This document shows, piece by piece, positions 28,166-37,591 of a stretch of 64,000 bases of DNA. The stretch spans positions 1 through 64,000 of the forward strand of contig NZ_JANUGQ010000028.1 of assembly GCF_024756275.1 (NCBI RefSeq), in the 5' to 3' direction. Under the pieces are notes generated by a model. It made no database searches. It saw only the letters and a program-made list of their open reading frames with translations, and was not told the DNA's origin. The stretch comes from Streptomyces pyxinae. GTDB taxonomy: Bacteria > Actinomycetota > Actinomycetes > Streptomycetales > Streptomycetaceae. How positions within the stretch are numbered: the first letter of the stretch is position 1; every line of letters starts with the position of its first letter. The position numbers and the translations under genes were made by a program.

Positions 28166-28818
28166 GCGCCCGGCAGGCGTGGTGGGAGGGCTCCCGGACG
28201 CGGTGGGCGGCGGTCACGGCGGTCGTGCTCGCCCTGCTCTTCGCCGGGGCGGCCACGGTCGCCTCGGCCCGGGACGGCGCCGCCCCGGAGCGGCCGGTGA
28301 CTCCGGCGGCGGATTCGGTGGAGGCCGGGTTCGCCCGGGACATGGCCGTCCACCACCAGCAGGCGGTGGAGATGTCGTTCCTGGTGCGCGATCTGACCGA
28401 CGACGAGGAGATCCGCCGGCTGGCGTACGACATCGCCAACACCCAGGCCAATCAGCGGGGCATGCTGCTCGGCTGGCTGGACCTGTGGGGGCTGCCGAAG
28501 GTCGCGATGGACCGGGAGCCGATGGGGTGGATGGGGATGCCCTCGCACGGCGCGTCCGCCCCGGGGGCCCCGATGCCGGGGATGGCGAGCCGGGCCCAGC
28601 TGGCGGAGTTGCGGGCGTCGAAGGGGCGGCAGGCGGAGATCGGCTACCTGCGGCTGATGACCGCCCACCACAAGGGCGGGGTGCACATGGCCCGGGGCTG
28701 CGCGGAGAAGTGCGCGACCCCGGTGGAACGGGAGCTCGCCCAGGGCATGGTCGACGCCCAGGAGTCGGAGATCGCGCTGATGGCGGAGCTGCTGCGGAAG
28801 CGGGGGGTGCGAGGGTAG
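28162..28818 (+). CDS. DUF305 family exported protein
   Basis: A 218-residue protein with one N-terminal membrane/signal segment (AVTAVVLALLFAGAATVASA) and a helical ferritin-like DUF305 domain. Paired His motifs are FARDMAVHHQQAVEMSFLV and LRLMTAHHKGGVHMARG, with a Met-rich loop between them (PMGWMGMPSHG, MPGMASR). His and Met clusters suggest metal, likely copper, binding. Its GTG start overlaps the DUF3105 stop, so the two are co-translated. Confidence 0.88.
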   Translation: MSARQAWWEGSRTRWAAVTAVVLALLFAGAATVASARDGAAPERPVTPAADSVEAGFARDMAVHHQQAVEMSFLVRDLTDDEEIRRLAYDIANTQANQRGMLLGWLDLWGLPKVAMDREPMGWMGMPSHGASAPGAPMPGMASRAQLAELRASKGRQAEIGYLRLMTAHHKGGVHMARGCAEKCATPVERELAQGMVDAQESEIALMAELLRKRGVRG

Positions 28819-28828
28819 GGGTTCCCGG

Positions 28829-28990
28829 GGCACTGGGGCCTCCCGGGACGCCTTGGGCTATCGGGGCGCCTGGGACTTCCGGGGCGCTTGGGACTTCCGG
28901 GACGCCTCGGGCTTCCGGGGCGTCTGGGGCTTCCAGGGGCTCCGGGACGCCCAGGACAGCTGGGGCTTCCGGGAGCCGGGGCCCCGAAGC
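28829..28990. repeat. CTTCCGGGGCG tandem repeat array
   Basis: Downstream of the DUF305 gene there are about eight imperfect units of 18-19 bp built on GGGACTTCCGGGGCGCCT. No gene is supported between 28819 and 29104. The array is not CRISPR: there are no unique spacers. Confidence 0.7.
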
Positions 28991-29104
28991 TGAGGGTCCC
29001 GGTTCTCCCCGGGCGCACGGCCCTTCCGGAGGCCTCAGTGCTCCTCGGGCTCATGGCCCTTCCGAGGGTCCCGCCCCAGGTGCCCCCGGTCCGGGTCCCG
29101 GTGG

Positions 29105-30019
29105 TCAGCGGTCCAGCGCCAGCACCGCGTCGGCCAGGGCGTCCGGGCGGTCCAGCATCATCAGGTGCCCGGACCCCGGTACGGAGACGAAGCGGGCGGT
29201 CAGCAGGTCGGCGAGGGCCTGCTGGCGGGCCGTCCAGCGGGGGCCCGCGCCCTCGGGGGCGGCCAGCACCGTGACGGGCAGGCCCGGCGGGAGCGGGTGG
29301 CGCTCGCGCAGCGCCCGCAGACCGGCGGCCACGTCCAGGTAATGGGCGTTCTCCAGCACGGCGCCCCGGGCCACCCGCGAGGTCCGGTAACAGCGCCGTA
29401 CCAGGGCGCCCGGTGCCGGGTCCGGGGCACGGCCCGGGCGGCCGAGGCGTACCAGGGCCCGGCGCGTGGCCGGACCGAGGGCGGCGGGGGCGCCGGTGGC
29501 GGCGAGCGCGGCGCCCAGGCCGTGCGCCACGGCCGTACGGAGGGCGGCGGGGAGGACCGGCGGGCGGGCGTCCTCCTCCACGGAGCCGTCGCAGAGCACC
29601 ACCCCGGCCACCCGGCCCGGGTGCAGCCGGGCGAACGCCTCGGCGTGGAAGGCGGCGATCGAGTGGCCGACGACGGTGACCGGGCCGGTCGTCCCGAGGG
29701 CGTCCAGGACCCCGGCGATCCGGTGGCCCTCCCCCTCCGCGGTGGGCGGCGCGAGGGCGGGGCCGCTCAGTCCGTGCCCCGGCCGGTCGAAGCGGACCAC
29801 GGTGCGGTGCGGGGCCAGCAGCGGGACGACCGGGTCCCAGTCGAACCAGCTCATGGCGAGCCCGGCGCTCAGCACACAGACCGGTCCGGTGCCCGTCACG
29901 GTCACATGGTGGGGCACTCCCCCGACCCGTACGAATCTCTCCGTGTCTCCTCCGGCATTTCCCTCCGCGCTTCCTTCCGCGTCTCTTCTCGCGTCCACTC
30001 TCTCCGCGTCCACGCTCAC
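29105..30019 (-). CDS. alpha/beta-fold hydrolase
   Basis: A 304-residue soluble alpha/beta hydrolase. After a charged N-terminal tail (1-30) it has the usual order: oxyanion strand, RFDRPGHGLSGPAL, nucleophile elbow VGHSIAAFHA (Ser), cap region and C-terminal catalytic His in VPGSGHLMMLDRPDALADA. Substrate not predictable. Convergent with the DUF305 gene and divergent from nadE. The N-terminal tail could mean a later start, for example near residue 28. Confidence 0.82.
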   Translation of the reverse strand: MSVDAERVDARRDAEGSAEGNAGGDTERFVRVGGVPHHVTVTGTGPVCVLSAGLAMSWFDWDPVVPLLAPHRTVVRFDRPGHGLSGPALAPPTAEGEGHRIAGVLDALGTTGPVTVVGHSIAAFHAEAFARLHPGRVAGVVLCDGSVEEDARPPVLPAALRTAVAHGLGAALAATGAPAALGPATRRALVRLGRPGRAPDPAPGALVRRCYRTSRVARGAVLENAHYLDVAAGLRALRERHPLPPGLPVTVLAAPEGAGPRWTARQQALADLLTARFVSVPGSGHLMMLDRPDALADAVLALDR

Positions 30020-30154
30020 CCGTCGCCCGCCCGTCCTCCGCCCGTCGCCGGACAGCCTGCCATGTCACCGGTGAGGGCGCGGTCAGGGCGGCCCCAGGGT
30101 GAGCCCCGGTCCGCCGCACCCCATCGCGTCGGAGTGACGATTACACTGGCGGAT

Positions 30155-31915
30155 GTGCCTCAACTACGTCTTGCCCTGAATCAGATCGATGCGACGGTCG
30201 GTGATCTCACCGCGAACGCCGAGGCGGTCGTGCGGTGGACCCGGCACTCGGCCGAGCGGGGGGCGCATCTCGTCGCCTTCCCGGAGATGGTGCTGACCGG
30301 GTACCCGGTGGAGGACCTGGCGCTGCGCTCCTCGTTCGTGACGGCCTCCCGGGAGGCGCTGCGCGCGCTGGCCGGCCGGCTGGCGGACGAGGGCCTCGGG
30401 GAGCTGCCGGTGGTGGTCGGCTATCTGGACCGCGCCGATCAGGCCCAGCCCCGGTACGGCCAGCCGGCCGGCGCGCCCCGGAACGCCGCGGCCGTGCTGC
30501 ACGGCGGGAAGGTGGCGCTGTCGTTCGCCAAGCACCATCTGCCCAACTACGGCGTCTTCGACGAGTTCCGTTACTTCGTGCCCGGCGACACCCTGCCGGT
30601 GGTGCGGGTGCGCGGGGTGGACGTGGCACTCGCCATCTGCGAGGACCTCTGGCAGGAGGGCGGCCGGGTGCCCGCCGCCCGGTCGGCCGGGGCGGGGCTG
30701 CTGGTCTCGGTCAACGCCTCGCCGTTCGAGCAGAACAAGGACGACACCCGGCTGGAGCTGGTGCGCAAGCGCGCCCAGGAGGCCGGGTGCACCACCGCCT
30801 ACCTGGCCATGGTCGGCGGCCAGGACGAGCTGGTCTTCGACGGCGACTCGATCGTGGTGGACGCCTCCGGCGAGGTGCTGGCCCGCGCCCCGCAGTTCGC
30901 CGAGGCGAATGTGATCATCGACCTGGAGCTGCCGGCCGCCTCCGCCGAACCGGTGAGCGGCACGGTGGACGACGGGCTGCGGATCGACCGGGTGATCCTG
31001 TCCGGGGAACCGGTGGAGCCGTACGCGCCCGAGTACGGCGGTGAGCTGACCGAGCGGCTGGACGACGACGAGGAGGTCTACTCGGCGCTGGTCACCGGGG
31101 TGCGCGCGTACGCCGCGAAGAACGGTTTCCGCTCGGTGCTGATCGGCCTCTCCGGCGGTATCGACTCGGCGCTGGTGGCGGCCATCGCCTGTGACGCGGT
31201 GGGCGCGGAGAACGTGTACGGCGTGGCGATGCCGTCCAAGTACAGCTCCCAGGGCTCCCGGGACGACGCGGCCGAGCTGGCCCGCCGGACCGGGTGCCAC
31301 TTCCGTACCGTACCGATCGAGCCGATGTTCGACGCGTACATGGAGTCGCTGGGGCTGACCGGGCTCGCCGAGGAGAACCTCCAGTCCCGGCTGCGCGGCA
31401 CCCTGCTGATGGCGCTCTCCAACCAGGAGGGCCACATCGTGCTGGCGCCGGGCAACAAGTCGGAGCTGGCGGTCGGCTACTCGACGCTGTACGGCGACTC
31501 GGTGGGCGCGTACGGGCCGATCAAGGACGTGTACAAGACCTCGGTCTTCCGGCTGGCGCGGTGGCGCAACCGGGCGGCCGGGGAGCGCGGCGAGACCCCG
31601 CCGATCCCGGAGAACTCCATCTCCAAGCCGCCCAGCGCCGAGCTGCGGCACGGCCAGGTGGACACCGACTCGCTGCCCGACTACGACGTGCTCGACCGGA
31701 TCCTGGAGCTGTACGTCGACCGGGACCAGGGCAAGGACGCGATCGTGGCGGCCGGCTTCGACGAGGAGCTGGTGACCCGGACGCTGCGGATGGTGGACGT
31801 GGCGGAGTACAAGCGGCGCCAGTACCCGCCGGGCACCAAGATCTCGGCCAAGGGCTTCGGCAAGGACCGGCGGCTGCCGATCACCAACCGCTGGCGCGAG
31901 ACGACGACCGGCTGA
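30155..31915 (+). CDS. nadE: glutamine-dependent NAD+ synthetase
   Basis: A 586-residue two-domain enzyme that makes NAD+ from deamido-NAD+, using glutamine as nitrogen source. The N-terminal glutaminase (nitrilase fold) has its Glu in VAFPEMVLTGYP, its Lys in FAKHHLPNYGVF and its Cys in LAICEDLWQEGG. The C-terminal synthetase has the P-loop IGLSGGIDSALVAAI and GNKSELAVGYSTLYGDS. The GTG at 30155 (VPQLRLALNQIDATVGDL) matches the usual family start; an in-frame GTG at 30134 would add seven residues. Confidence 0.95.
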   Translation: MPQLRLALNQIDATVGDLTANAEAVVRWTRHSAERGAHLVAFPEMVLTGYPVEDLALRSSFVTASREALRALAGRLADEGLGELPVVVGYLDRADQAQPRYGQPAGAPRNAAAVLHGGKVALSFAKHHLPNYGVFDEFRYFVPGDTLPVVRVRGVDVALAICEDLWQEGGRVPAARSAGAGLLVSVNASPFEQNKDDTRLELVRKRAQEAGCTTAYLAMVGGQDELVFDGDSIVVDASGEVLARAPQFAEANVIIDLELPAASAEPVSGTVDDGLRIDRVILSGEPVEPYAPEYGGELTERLDDDEEVYSALVTGVRAYAAKNGFRSVLIGLSGGIDSALVAAIACDAVGAENVYGVAMPSKYSSQGSRDDAAELARRTGCHFRTVPIEPMFDAYMESLGLTGLAEENLQSRLRGTLLMALSNQEGHIVLAPGNKSELAVGYSTLYGDSVGAYGPIKDVYKTSVFRLARWRNRAAGERGETPPIPENSISKPPSAELRHGQVDTDSLPDYDVLDRILELYVDRDQGKDAIVAAGFDEELVTRTLRMVDVAEYKRRQYPPGTKISAKGFGKDRRLPITNRWRETTTG

Positions 31916-31972
31916 CCCGAGCGAGCCGGGCCCGGGCCGGGGCTGGGCCAGGCAAGGGGCCGGGAGACACCG

Positions 31973-32015
31973 AGGGGCCCGGGTCCGGACCACTGTGGTC
32001 CGGACCCGGGCCCCT
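31973..32015. terminator. 21-bp perfect palindrome, bidirectional terminator
   Basis: Two perfect 21-bp arms (31973-31993 and 31995-32015) meet at a single T, giving a very strong hairpin 58 bp after nadE and 113 bp beyond the stop of the convergent MFS gene. No T-run on either side, as is usual for streptomycete terminators. Confidence 0.75.
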
Positions 32016-32127
32016 GTCGCTGCCCGGGCCGGGTCGCCGTCCGGACCCGGCCCCGGGGGCCGTCACCGGGGCCCTCGACCGCGCCGGGCCGGTCACCGGT
32101 CCGGGCGGCTCCGTCGCCGGGGACGGG

Positions 32128-33426
32128 TCAGTCGGTGCCGGCGGACCGGACGGCCTCGGCGGTCGCGGTCGCCCGGGCGGGGCCGGCGGCGGCTTCGGCC
32201 AGGGGCTCCGGCCGGGAGCCGGACGCGACCACCCGGGAGGGCGTCCCGTCCGTACCGGAGCCGGTGCCGGAGCCGTCCCGGTCGCGGCCCCGGTCCAGCA
32301 GCCCGGCGGTCACCGCCACGGCGAGGCCGACCACGGCCAGCGCGGCGCCGACCAGGGCCGGGGAGGTCCAGCCCCAGCCGGCCGCGATCGCCGCGCCGCC
32401 CAGCCAGGCGCCACCCGCGTTGGCCAGGTTGAAGGCCGAGTGGTTGGAGGCGGAGGCCAGGGTCGGGGCGTGCCGGGCCTTGTTCATCACCAGCATCTGG
32501 AGCGGGGTCGTGGTCATGAAGCCGACGGCGCCGAGCACCACCACGCCGACCAGCGCCGGCGCCTGCTGGTGCACCGCGAACCGGAACCCGACCAGCACCA
32601 GCGCGAGCGCCGCCAGCGAGCCGTACAGGGTCGGCCGCAGCGCCCGGTCGGTGAGCGGGCCGGCCACCAGGGCGCCGAGGGTCATGCCGATGCCGAAGAG
32701 GGCGAGCACCAGGGTGACGGCGGACTCACCGAAGCCCATCACCTCGGTGGTCATGGAGGCCAGGTACGAGTAGACGGCGAACACCCCGGCGAAGCCGAAG
32801 ACCGCCGTGAGCAGGCCCAGCAGCACCTGGCGGTCGCCCAGGGCGCGCAGCTCGCGGCCGACCCCCTGGCCCTCGTCGACCGGGACGTACGGCACCAGCC
32901 GACCGAGCGCGGCCATGGCGACCAGCCCGATCGCCGCGACGACCAGGAAGGTGGCCCGCCAGCCGAGGTGCTGGCCCAGCAGGGTGGCGGCCGGGACGCC
33001 CACGATGTTGGCGACCGTCAGGCCCAGGAACATCGTGGCGACGGCCCGGGCGCGCCGGTCCTCGCGCACCAGCCGGGCGGCGACGACCGCGCCGACGCCG
33101 AAGAAGGCGCCGTGCGGCAGACCGGCGAGCACCCGGGCGCCGAGCAGGGTACCGAAGCCGGGCGCCAGGGCGGAGGCGAGGTTGCCGACGGTGAACAGGC
33201 CCATCAGCAGCACCAGCATCCGCTTGCGCGGGATCCGGGAGCCGAGGGCGGTGAGCAGCGGGGCGCCGATGACGACACCGATGGCGTAGGCGGAGACGAG
33301 ATAGCCGGCGGTGGGGACGGAGGTGTGCAGATCGTCCGCGACATTCGGCAGCAGGCCCATCATCACGAACTCGGTGGTTCCGATGCCGAAGGCGGAGACG
33401 GCGAGCGCGAGCAGCGCCAGGGGCAT
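32128..33426 (-). CDS. MFS exporter, DHA1/AraJ-like
   Basis: A 432-residue, 12-helix major facilitator. It starts MPLALLALAVSAFGIGTTEF, typical of AraJ/YdhP-type DHA1 exporters, and has the motif-A-like loop GSRIPRKRML and a GLPHGAFFGVGA helix. After the last helix, a hydrophilic tail of about 50 residues (Asp/Gly/Ser then Ala-rich) is an extension over the family length. It probably exports drugs or metabolites; substrate unknown. Confidence 0.88.
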   Translation of the reverse strand: MPLALLALAVSAFGIGTTEFVMMGLLPNVADDLHTSVPTAGYLVSAYAIGVVIGAPLLTALGSRIPRKRMLVLLMGLFTVGNLASALAPGFGTLLGARVLAGLPHGAFFGVGAVVAARLVREDRRARAVATMFLGLTVANIVGVPAATLLGQHLGWRATFLVVAAIGLVAMAALGRLVPYVPVDEGQGVGRELRALGDRQVLLGLLTAVFGFAGVFAVYSYLASMTTEVMGFGESAVTLVLALFGIGMTLGALVAGPLTDRALRPTLYGSLAALALVLVGFRFAVHQQAPALVGVVVLGAVGFMTTTPLQMLVMNKARHAPTLASASNHSAFNLANAGGAWLGGAAIAAGWGWTSPALVGAALAVVGLAVAVTAGLLDRGRDRDGSGTGSGTDGTPSRVVASGSRPEPLAEAAAGPARATATAEAVRSAGTD

Positions 33427-33965
33427 GAGGGGGGCCCTTCCGTAAGAGGGGTCGGTCCAGTTCCGGGAACGTCGGGTGCGCCCGGGCCGCACCCGGGCGG
33501 GTCGCGCCGGGCCGGCTCATACCGGGCGAACCGGGCGAGCCCGCGCCGGGCGGGTCCGGGGCGCGGTGCCGTGCCGCTCCGCACGACGGCGCCGCCGGAG
33601 CCCGGCCGCCGCCCCGCGGCCCCGGCGTCCGTACGACTCCGACGGCCTCCCCTGTGGCCGCGGGGGCCGCGGGGCACAGCACGAGAGGACGCGTACGCGT
33701 ACGGGACGAGCACGGGGCGGGGCGGGGCGGGCGGGGACGTACCAGCGTAAGTTCTCTTACGGAACAAAGTCGAGCGCCCAGGATGTTCCCGGTGTGAACA
33801 GCTGATTTCCGGAAGGAAAGCCAAGATTCCCCGGAGCCCGGATTCCCGGGGCGCGGGACCCCCCGGGCGCGGGACCCCCCGAGGCGGGCGGGGTCCCCCG
33901 GGCGCCGGACCCCGGGGCGCGGATCCCCCGGGCGCCGAACCCCGGGGCGCGGCCCGGGGCCTGCC
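33427..33965. other. spacer with short palindrome and GC repeats
   Basis: No gene is supported in these 539 bases. A perfect inverted repeat, CGTAAG-TTCT-CTTACG, lies at 33746-33761 in an AT-richer patch that may contain the promoter of the MFS gene. About 33835-33955 consists of repeated CCCGGGCGCGGGACC-type units next to the end of the endonuclease-like gene. Confidence 0.55.
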
Positions 33966-34955
33966 TCAGCGCTGCTTCAGAGCGATCCGCGCCGCGATGG
34001 GCAGATGGTCGCTGGCGGTGGCCGGGAGGGTCCAGGAGGCGACCGGCTCCACGCCCTTCACCATGATCTGGTCGATCCGCGCCATCGGGAAGGCGGCCGG
34101 CCAGCTGAAGCCCATGCCGTCGCCGGCCGCGCCCTGGGTGGAGCGCAGCTGCGAGGTGACGGCATTGAGCGCGCGGTCGTTCATGGTGCCGTTGAGGTCA
34201 CCGAGCAGGACCACCCGGTCGAGCGGCTCCCGGGCGATCGCCTCGCCCAGCGCGTCGGCGCTGTCGTCCCGCTGGCTGGCGGTGAACCCGGCGTTCAGCT
34301 TGACCCGGACCGAGGGCAGATGGGCCACGTAGACCGCGACCCGGCCCTGCGGCGCGTCCACCACGGCGCGCATGGCCCGCACCCAGCCGAGCCGGATGTC
34401 CACCGGGCGGGCGCCGCTCAGCGGGTACTTGCTCCAGAGCCCGACCGTGCCCTGCACCGAGTGGTACGGGTAGGTGGCGGCCAGCGCCTTCTCGTAGACC
34501 GGGACCATCCCCGGCTTCAGTTCCTCCAGCGCCAGCACCTCGGCCCCGGAGCCGGCCACGTTCTGGGCCGTGCCCGCCGCGTCCGGGTTGTCGGCGTTCA
34601 CATTGTGGCTGACCACCATGAGGTCGCCGGCGCCGCCCGACCGGTCGGTGACCAGCCCGCCGAAGAGGTTGATCCAGACCGCCACCGGCAGCAGCAGGGC
34701 GATCAGCGCGGTGGCGGACCTGCGGATCAGCCCGAGCACCAGCAGGACCGGGACGAAGAGGCCGAACCAGGGGAGAAACGTCTCGGCCAGGCTGCCCAGG
34801 TTGCCGATCCGGTTGGGGATCTCGGCGTGGAAGACCATCACCAGGGTCAGCAGCACCGAGCAGACCGCGAGCACGACACCCCGGCGCCAGAGTCCGGGAC
34901 GCCGCCAGATCGCGCCGCCGCCGCTCGTCTCCGTCACGTCGTCCACCCGCGTCAT
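33966..34955 (-). CDS. membrane-anchored endonuclease/exonuclease/phosphatase family protein
   Basis: A 329-residue protein. Three membrane helices near the N-terminus (VVLAVCSVLLTLVMVF, LPWFGLFVPVLLVLGLI, ALIALLLPVAVWINLFGG) precede an extracytoplasmic EEP domain. Its catalytic motifs are SHNVNADNP, LALEELKPGM (Glu), VLLGDLNGTMND and the C-terminal TASDHLPIAA (Asp-His). Members cleave phosphodiester bonds in nucleic acids or lipids; the extracellular location suggests degradation of outside DNA or phospholipid. Monocistronic. Confidence 0.88.
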   Translation of the reverse strand: MTRVDDVTETSGGGAIWRRPGLWRRGVVLAVCSVLLTLVMVFHAEIPNRIGNLGSLAETFLPWFGLFVPVLLVLGLIRRSATALIALLLPVAVWINLFGGLVTDRSGGAGDLMVVSHNVNADNPDAAGTAQNVAGSGAEVLALEELKPGMVPVYEKALAATYPYHSVQGTVGLWSKYPLSGARPVDIRLGWVRAMRAVVDAPQGRVAVYVAHLPSVRVKLNAGFTASQRDDSADALGEAIAREPLDRVVLLGDLNGTMNDRALNAVTSQLRSTQGAAGDGMGFSWPAAFPMARIDQIMVKGVEPVASWTLPATASDHLPIAARIALKQR

Positions 34956-35334
34956 TCGCCTGCCTCGCTCGCCTTGCTCGCCTTGCTCGTCCTGCCGGTC
35001 CGGTCCCGGCGACCACTGGTGTGTCCCCGGTACGCCCCCGGTGCCGGCCGCCGGTCCGGTTCCGCCGGCCGCCGGTGCCCCCGGGCACGTCCCGTACCGC
35101 CGCGCGTCCGTCCCGTACCGCCGTACGCGCCGTCCGGTCAGACCCTAGGTGATCAGGAACGGGCGTACTGCCACGAGGACGACCCGACGGCGCGGCGGGT
35201 TCCTGGGGCACCCGTCCGGGACGGCGGCTGTGACAGAACCCGCACACTTCCCCCGTACGGCACCAGGTGCCACCATGGATGTGGTCCGGGGACGCCGTCA
35301 GGGCGCCTCGAGATGACGAAGGAGCCGTTTCACC
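34956..35334. other. spacer upstream of panB
   Basis: No gene is supported in these 379 bases. The left part has short repeats (GCTCGCCTT) and several GTACCGCCG copies around 35090-35130. The promoter of panB must lie in the right part, but no convincing -10/-35 pair was identified. A ribosome site GAAGGAG precedes the ATG at 35335. Confidence 0.5.
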
Positions 35335-36252
35335 ATGACGCTTCAGGCTGCCCAGGAGCAGTCCGCGCGGTCCTCCGACGGCGACAAGGCCGGTAAGACC
35401 GAGAAGGCCGACAAGGCTGACAAGGCCGACAAGGCGCTGTACGGAGGCACCAGCACGCGACGCATCACCGTCCATGACATCGCCGCCGCCAAGCGGCGCG
35501 GCGAGAAGTGGCCCATGCTCACCGCCTACGACGCGATGACCGCCTCGGTGTTCGACGAGGCCGGCATCCCGGTCGTCCTGGTCGGGGACTCGATGGGCAA
35601 CTGCCACCTCGGCTACGAGACCACCGTGCCGGTCACCCTGGACGAGATCGCCATCCTCTCCGCCGCCGTGGTACGCGGCACCCGGCGCGCCCTGGTCGTC
35701 GGCGATCTGCCGTTCGGCTCGTACCAGGAGGGCGCGGTGCAGGCCCTGCGGTCGGCCACCCGGCTGGTCAAGGAGGCCGGGGTCGGCGCGATCAAGCTGG
35801 AGGGCGGCGAGCGCTCGCTGCCGCAGACGGAGATGCTGGTGCGGGCCGGGATCCCGGTCATGTCCCACCTGGGGCTGACCCCGCAGTCCGTCAACACCAT
35901 GGGCTACCGGGTGCAGGGCCGGGGCGACGAGGCGGCCCACCGGCTGCTCCGGGACGCCAAGGCGGCGCAGGACGCGGGCGCCTTCGCGGTGGTGCTGGAG
36001 CTGGTACCCGCCGAGCTGGCCGCCGAGGTCACCCGTTCGCTGGACATCCCGACCATCGGGATCGGCGCCGGGCCGGACACCGACGCCCAGGTGCTGGTCT
36101 GGACCGACATGGCCGGGCTGACCGGGGGCAAGGTGCCGCGCTTCACCAAGCAGTACGCCAACCTGCGGCAGACGCTCGGGGACGCGGCCCGCGCGTTCGC
36201 CGACGAGGTGTCCGGCGGAACGTTCCCGCAGCCGGAGCACGCCTTCCACTAG
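35335..36252 (+). CDS. panB: 3-methyl-2-oxobutanoate hydroxymethyltransferase
   Basis: A 305-residue cytoplasmic enzyme of pantothenate (coenzyme A) synthesis: it transfers a hydroxymethyl group from methylene-tetrahydrofolate to 2-oxoisovalerate. The TIM-barrel motifs are clear: MLTAYDAMTASVFDEAGIPV, VLVGDSMGNCHLGY (metal Asp), VGDLPFGSY, AIKLEGGE, HLGLTPQSV, VLELVP and TIGIGAGPDTDAQVLVWTD. An N-terminal tail of about 35 residues, with a Lys/Asp repeat (KADKADKADK), precedes the family start at about TRRITVHDI and is unusual. Confidence 0.95.
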   Translation: MTLQAAQEQSARSSDGDKAGKTEKADKADKADKALYGGTSTRRITVHDIAAAKRRGEKWPMLTAYDAMTASVFDEAGIPVVLVGDSMGNCHLGYETTVPVTLDEIAILSAAVVRGTRRALVVGDLPFGSYQEGAVQALRSATRLVKEAGVGAIKLEGGERSLPQTEMLVRAGIPVMSHLGLTPQSVNTMGYRVQGRGDEAAHRLLRDAKAAQDAGAFAVVLELVPAELAAEVTRSLDIPTIGIGAGPDTDAQVLVWTDMAGLTGGKVPRFTKQYANLRQTLGDAARAFADEVSGGTFPQPEHAFH

Positions 36253-36376
36253 TCCGACCCTTCCGCCAGTCCGCCAGTTTGCCTCTGGTTCCACCGTGCG
36301 GCCGCTCCTCCCCTGGGCCCCTGGGGCTCCCCGGGGGCCCGGGGCGGCCGCCCCGCCGGCCACTCCCGGTACGAAA

Positions 36377-36413
36377 CGACGGCCCGCCGACTTCCCCCAT
36401 CGGCGGGCCGTCG
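36377..36413. terminator. terminator after panB
   Basis: A 14-bp perfect stem (36377-36390 and 36400-36413) with a 9-nt loop lies 125 bp beyond panB in an otherwise gene-free 310-bp spacer (36253-36562) before the ABC transporter operon. Confidence 0.7.
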
Positions 36414-36562
36414 CCCGTTCCCTTCCGGGACGGGCTCCCCGGCCGGCCTCTCTGCACGGGGCGGGACAGGGACACGAGGGGGGTGCGGGTGATGTCGGTG
36501 CCCGGCCGGCGGTGTCGGTCATCTGTCGGGGCGTTGTCAGTGGCGGTTGATGTCATGGGGCC

Positions 36563-37591
36563 ATGACACGATCCGACATCAACGCCGTCGAGGTACGAGG
36601 CCTCGTGAAGCACTACGGCGAGACCAAGGCGCTGGACGGGGTGGACCTGGATGTGCGCCAGGGCACCGTCCTGGGGGTGCTGGGCCCCAACGGCGCCGGG
36701 AAGACCACCCTGGTCCGCTGCCTCTCCACGCTGATCGCGCCCGACGCGGGCACCGCCACCGTCGCCGGGTACGACGTGGTGCGCCAGCCGCGCCAGCTGC
36801 GCCGGACCATCGGGCTGACCGGGCAGTACGCCTCGGTCGACGAGAAGCTGTCCGGCTGGGAGAACCTCTACATGATCGGGCGGCTGCTCGACCTCTCCCG
36901 GGCGGAGGCGCGGCGCCGCGCCGACGAGCTGCTGGAGCGGTTCTCGCTGACCGACGCCGCGAAGAAGCCCGCCGGCCAGTACTCCGGCGGCATGCGGCGC
37001 CGGCTGGACCTGGCGGCCTCCATGATCGGCCGGCCCGCCGTGCTGTACCTGGACGAGCCGACGACCGGGCTCGACCCCCGTACCCGCAACGAGGTGTGGG
37101 ACGAGGTCCGGCGGATGGTCGGGGAGGGCATGACCGTCCTGCTCACCACCCAGTACATGGAGGAGGCCGAGCAGCTGGCGCACGAGCTGACCGTCATCGA
37201 CCGGGGCCGGGTGATCGCCAGCGGCGCGGTGGACGAGCTGAAGGCCAAGGTCGGCGGCCGTACGCTCCAGGTCCGCCCCAGCGATCCGGCCTTGCTGGAC
37301 GAGATGGCCAGGACGCTCACCGAGAGCGGGCTCACCGGACTGGCCGGCGCCACCGCGGTCCCGGCCGAGGGCCAGCTGTACGTACCGATCCTCAGCGACG
37401 AGCAACTGACCGCCGTGGTCGGCCTGCTGAGCGAGCGAGGCTTTGGCATCGCCCATATCGGCACCCATCTGCCCAGTCTGGACGAGGTGTTCCTCGCCAT
37501 CACCGGGCAGAAGGCGCCCGCGACCGAGCCCGGCCCGGAATCGGCCGGCCCGGCCGGTTCCGCCACGACTTCCGAGGAGATCGCCGCGTGA
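36563..37591 (+). CDS. ABC exporter ATPase, DrrA type
   Basis: A 342-residue ATPase of the daunorubicin-resistance (DrrA) family. Walker A is GPNGAGKTTLVRCL, the Q-loop follows in LTGQYASVDEKLSG, the signature is YSGGMRRRLDLAAS, Walker B is VLYLDEPTTGLDP and the H-loop sits in LTTQYMEEAEQLA. The C-terminal DrrA-type domain ends in a Pro/Gly/Ala tail. With the overlapping permease gene it forms an exporter for a lipophilic compound or drug; substrate unknown. Confidence 0.92.
   Translation: MTRSDINAVEVRGLVKHYGETKALDGVDLDVRQGTVLGVLGPNGAGKTTLVRCLSTLIAPDAGTATVAGYDVVRQPRQLRRTIGLTGQYASVDEKLSGWENLYMIGRLLDLSRAEARRRADELLERFSLTDAAKKPAGQYSGGMRRRLDLAASMIGRPAVLYLDEPTTGLDPRTRNEVWDEVRRMVGEGMTVLLTTQYMEEAEQLAHELTVIDRGRVIASGAVDELKAKVGGRTLQVRPSDPALLDEMARTLTESGLTGLAGATAVPAEGQLYVPILSDEQLTAVVGLLSERGFGIAHIGTHLPSLDEVFLAITGQKAPATEPGPESAGPAGSATTSEEIAA

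Noticed and set aside
31973..32015. 21-bp palindrome as a regulatory operator
   Set aside because: It lies between two convergent gene ends, so a terminator explains it better.
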